Origin: Tenacibaculum sp. Bg11-29
GTDB lineage: Bacteria > Bacteroidota > Bacteroidia > Flavobacteriales > Flavobacteriaceae
Length of the DNA: 64,000 nt
Assembly: GCF_002836595.1 (NCBI RefSeq)
Contig: NZ_PJBB01000003.1
Span: forward strand, 2,293,001-2,357,000
Reading direction: 5' to 3'
Both the position numbers and the translations under genes were made by a program. This document shows, piece after piece, positions 62,801-64,000 of the stretch. Under the pieces are notes generated by a model. That model was not told the DNA's origin. It saw only the letters and a list, made by a program, of their open reading frames with translations, and did no database searches. Position 1 is the stretch's first letter. Each line of letters opens with the position of its first letter.

Positions 62801-62896
62801 ACATTTGACGTTCGTTCTTTAAAGAATGGAATCTATTTTTACGGGTTTGAAAAAAATGGAAAAAAGCATACAGGAAGATTTATTAAAGTAAAATAA
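59813..62896 (+). CDS. GH18 chitinase with Ig-like and chitin-binding domains, T9SS-secreted
   Basis: A 1027-residue secreted enzyme that cleaves chitin. Signal peptide about 1-24. The GH18 catalytic domain (about 38-495) contains SIGGWSM and the active motif FDGIDLDWEYPG, with catalytic Glu239 and Asp232/235/237. Three Ig-like domains follow: about 513-605, 610-700 and 766-862. Two carbohydrate-binding modules of the CBM5/12 type come after the second and third (YPVWSSTKVYTNEDDVQY, HYRAKWWTKNETPG; and the more diverged AEVQNNGEQFSC, HWQAAWKKTG). The end is a T9SS type A sorting domain (IKVFSNPVVDDLIIV, NGIYFYGFEKNGKK). A -7-like box TATATTCG lies at 59764. Confidence 0.93.
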   Translation: MTPFKFVRKKLKIVFFFITAFMFSQVNTGGKATTADHQKQVIGYISNWDAWKDTKAGVPQAGALTHLNIDYSKYTILNYSFFGVARDGSLHSGDHRNKKIYQASESQEPADLFYTDLYSSWDLHLLFGELEYVNYVNESIKVRAEAQGFQVEVGASTWTHPVWGLSGGLPLPLKKENGALGLLDMAHKNGVKVMASIGGWSMCKHFPEMAADPVKKAKFIEGCKKLIAIGFDGIDLDWEYPGPYAGMNFTGSQADFANFETLVQDIRNAIGTDKLITSAMAADPRKLEGFNWTKLSKNMDYYNIMTYDYNGGWSNKAGHNSPVYPYSGAEVDFFNWQSTLNKLVEVGVPKKQICFGAPFYGRGVITDGPAALNKKTVKRAENLQPDGPIQTAADYTNWPKEVYDGTPNYFFIKQKALSANSGWTRKWDDEAKVPYLVKDNFFLSYDDEESIAIKAKFINDNGLGGTIVWTVFGDLEISGSVTSFGRKLKRWSNVKSPLVNKINEVFAEITTPPNNEAPTVSILTPVNNSTLTAGTAVTISAKAADSDGTVTKVEFYDGTVLLGQDTSSPYEYNWATPSLGAHTITAKAFDNDNASAVSLGVNITVEANTASPVVTITSPENNYSSEIGLNVTLAATVTNAIGNITSVVFDVNGVIVSATNTGGNYTATYTDSAVGEYVFKVKATNSENKSSESQVAFSITKASTDLCVNYPVWSSTKVYTNEDDVQYNNVHYRAKWWTKNETPGKSGVWEKIKKCEGDTGGGDKNVVPTVSISAPTNNSVITEGNILNIAANAADSDGTVTLVEFYRGTIKLGQDTTSPYTYSVDNLKVGTYELSVVATDNDMAKTTSSSVIVTVESAGNTGECNGVVQYVVGTSYKQNAEVQNNGEQFSCSVAGWCSSSAAWAYAPGTGTHWQAAWKKTGVCSATVASLPKQNIVTKNKDKIKVFSNPVVDDLIIVNLSDLNLRGNVQSKSTIQIFDINGVVVLSKKINLGNKKNTFDVRSLKNGIYFYGFEKNGKKHTGRFIKVK

Positions 62897-62916
62897 TCTT
62901 TTTTAGCTTATTACTA

Positions 62917-62954
62917 ACCTCATATAACTGTATTGGTTGTATGGGGTTTTTTTT
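62917..62954 (+). terminator. Terminator of the chitinase gene
   Basis: ACCTCATATAAC (62917-62928) pairs with GTTGTATGGGGT (62936-62947), 12 bp with two G-U pairs, followed by TTTTTTT. The rest of 62955-63164 is AT-rich with nothing seen. Confidence 0.7.
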
Positions 62955-63164
62955 ATGGAATAATGTAATGTGGTTAAGTAAAAGGGGTAATTATTTGGTA
63001 GTTAATTTTTTAAAGCAAGGAGCACTTCTTTTTTAAATAAAGAATATCATAAAAAAATGTTAAACTAGAAATGTAGGTGTAACGAATCAATAAATATATC
63101 GTCTTATAAGTGTAATTACTTAACAAAAAGTTTTAGTGATTAATTAGTTTTTAATAGTTGATTG

Positions 63165-63198
63165 AAAAGGCTCGTGATTTAAAAATCACGAGCCTTTT
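63165..63198 (-). terminator. Terminator of the rRNA methyltransferase gene
   Basis: AAAAGGCTCGTGATTT, AA, AAATCACGAGCCTTTT: a perfect 16 bp stem, 22 bases after the stop codon of the leftward gene. Confidence 0.8.
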
Positions 63199-63219
63199 GT
63201 TTTATATAAAAAGTAAAAA

Positions 63220-64000
63220 TTATTTTCTTATTAACTGAGCCATGTAAAAACCATCAAACCCAAATTTATGAGCCAATACTTTGCTGTCTTTTACAAAGGT
63301 AAAATCTGTACCATCTTCAGAAGCTAAAAATGTTTTAACTTGATCTTGGTTTTCAGAAGGTAGTACAGAACAAGTAGCGTATACTAATTTACCTCCAGGT
63401 TTTACCATTCTAGAATATTGTTGTAAAACGTCTTGTTGAATTTTTTTGATGTTTTCTATAAATTCAGGTTGTAATTTCCATTTACTATCTGGGTTTCTAC
63501 GAATAACACCTAAGCCAGAACATGGAGCATCAATTAAAACTCTATCAGCTTTACCATGTAGTTTTTTAATTACTTTAGTAGAATCAATAACTTTTAAGTT
63601 AACATTACTAACTCCGTTTCTACGAGCTCTAACTTTTAACTTTTTCAATTTACTTTCATAAATATCCATCGCTATAATTTGCCCTTTATTTTTCATTAAA
63701 GAAGCTAAATGTAATGTTTTACCACCAGCACCAGCACAAGTATCAATTACTTTCATACCTGGTTCAACATCTAAATATGCAGCTACTAATTGAGAAGAAG
63801 CATCTTGCACTTCAAAAAAACCTTTATGAAAAGCTTCTGTTTTAAAAACATTAGCACGTTCAATTAAACGTAAAGCATCATCACATCCCTCTATGAATTC
63901 AGTTTCTATACCTTCAGCTTTTAAATCGTTTCGTAAGTGTTCTTTTGTTACATTTAAAGTATTGGTACGTAAAATAACATCGGCTTGTTTATTTAAAGCA
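63220..64000 (-). CDS. RsmB/RsmF-type rRNA cytosine-C5 methyltransferase, 5' end outside window
   Basis: The 3' 260 codons of a minus-strand gene that continues past the window edge; the frame is open through 64000. SAM-binding motif I is VIDTCAGAGGKTLHLA. RVLIDAPCSGLGVIRRNPD is motif IV with the PC dipeptide, and LVYATCSVLPSENQDQV is motif VI with the catalytic Cys; these are the two conserved cysteines of 5-methylcytosine RNA methyltransferases. FEVQDASSQLVA before motif I is also typical. Upstream residues (VILRTNTL, then FEVQDASS) resemble the RsmB N1 region. It probably methylates 16S rRNA; the exact site is unknown. Confidence 0.9.
   Translation of the reverse strand, partial: ALNKQADVILRTNTLNVTKEHLRNDLKAEGIETEFIEGCDDALRLIERANVFKTEAFHKGFFEVQDASSQLVAAYLDVEPGMKVIDTCAGAGGKTLHLASLMKNKGQIIAMDIYESKLKKLKVRARRNGVSNVNLKVIDSTKVIKKLHGKADRVLIDAPCSGLGVIRRNPDSKWKLQPEFIENIKKIQQDVLQQYSRMVKPGGKLVYATCSVLPSENQDQVKTFLASEDGTDFTFVKDSKVLAHKFGFDGFYMAQLIRK

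Overview
The window is AT-rich chromosomal DNA (G+C roughly 30% by eye) of a bacterium of the family Flavobacteriaceae, phylum Bacteroidota. The signs are TAnnTTTG-type -7 promoter boxes with few Shine-Dalgarno sequences, several large TonB-dependent receptors with a FecI/FecR pair, two secreted proteins with a type IX secretion (T9SS) C-terminal domain, a hisG-D-C-B-H-A-F-IE operon, and a serC/serA/DUF1015/ferredoxin neighbourhood usual for the family. A Tenacibaculum- or Polaribacter-like marine organism is a reasonable guess, supported by the GH18 chitinase, but the genus cannot be fixed from the sequence alone. I see no rRNA, tRNA, insertion sequence, prophage or CRISPR array.

Layout. 0-4 kb: proline dehydrogenase, a small LETM1-like protein, TypA/BipA, and a stand-alone copy of the N-terminal domain of a methyltransferase found at 21.4 kb. 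4-8 kb: a sodium/solute symporter divergent from a two-gene operon (cysteine dioxygenase plus a group II PLP decarboxylase) that should convert cysteine to hypotaurine. 7.9-8.05 kb: a candidate small RNA with C-rich loops on the minus strand. 8.3-9.9 kb: a TPR/LuxR-type membrane regulator. 10-17.3 kb: the complete histidine operon, preceded by an 18-residue leader peptide with six consecutive His codons and a mutually exclusive antiterminator/terminator. 17.2-21.3 kb: an accessory segment in which the 3' end of hisE and a ~108 bp repeat each occur twice, enclosing a papain-like amidase gene with two membrane-protein genes and a block of nested palindromes. 21.4-26 kb: methyltransferase, Crp-like regulator, Rossmann oxidoreductase, DJ-1-like lipoprotein and a DMT transporter. 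26-35.6 kb: a leftward run (LuxC-like reductase, SerC, a SerA homologue lacking its catalytic residues, DUF1015, YggS, exonuclease/GIY-YIG fusion, K+ channel, MiaA, OmpH-like chaperone, DUF1853). 35.7-36 kb: ferredoxin. 36-47.2 kb: three TonB-dependent receptors around one sigma/anti-sigma pair. 47.4-64 kb: YchF, a very repetitive T9SS protein, a DMT transporter, DUF2461, a TetR-SDR-MATE group with visible operators, thioesterase, DEAD-box helicase, a UPF0126 membrane protein, a frameshifted membrane protein, a multidomain chitinase and the 3' part of an rRNA methyltransferase gene.

How it fits together. The his operon is controlled by translation-coupled attenuation. CDO and the decarboxylase form a two-step sulfur amino-acid route. 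The sigma/anti-sigma pair probably senses ligand through the one receptor that carries an STN domain, but that receptor has no normal start codon in front of its signal peptide. The most notable observations are the SerA pseudoenzyme in the serine operon, the His6 leader attenuator, the candidate sRNA, and the duplicated hisE-repeat unit with its amidase module.
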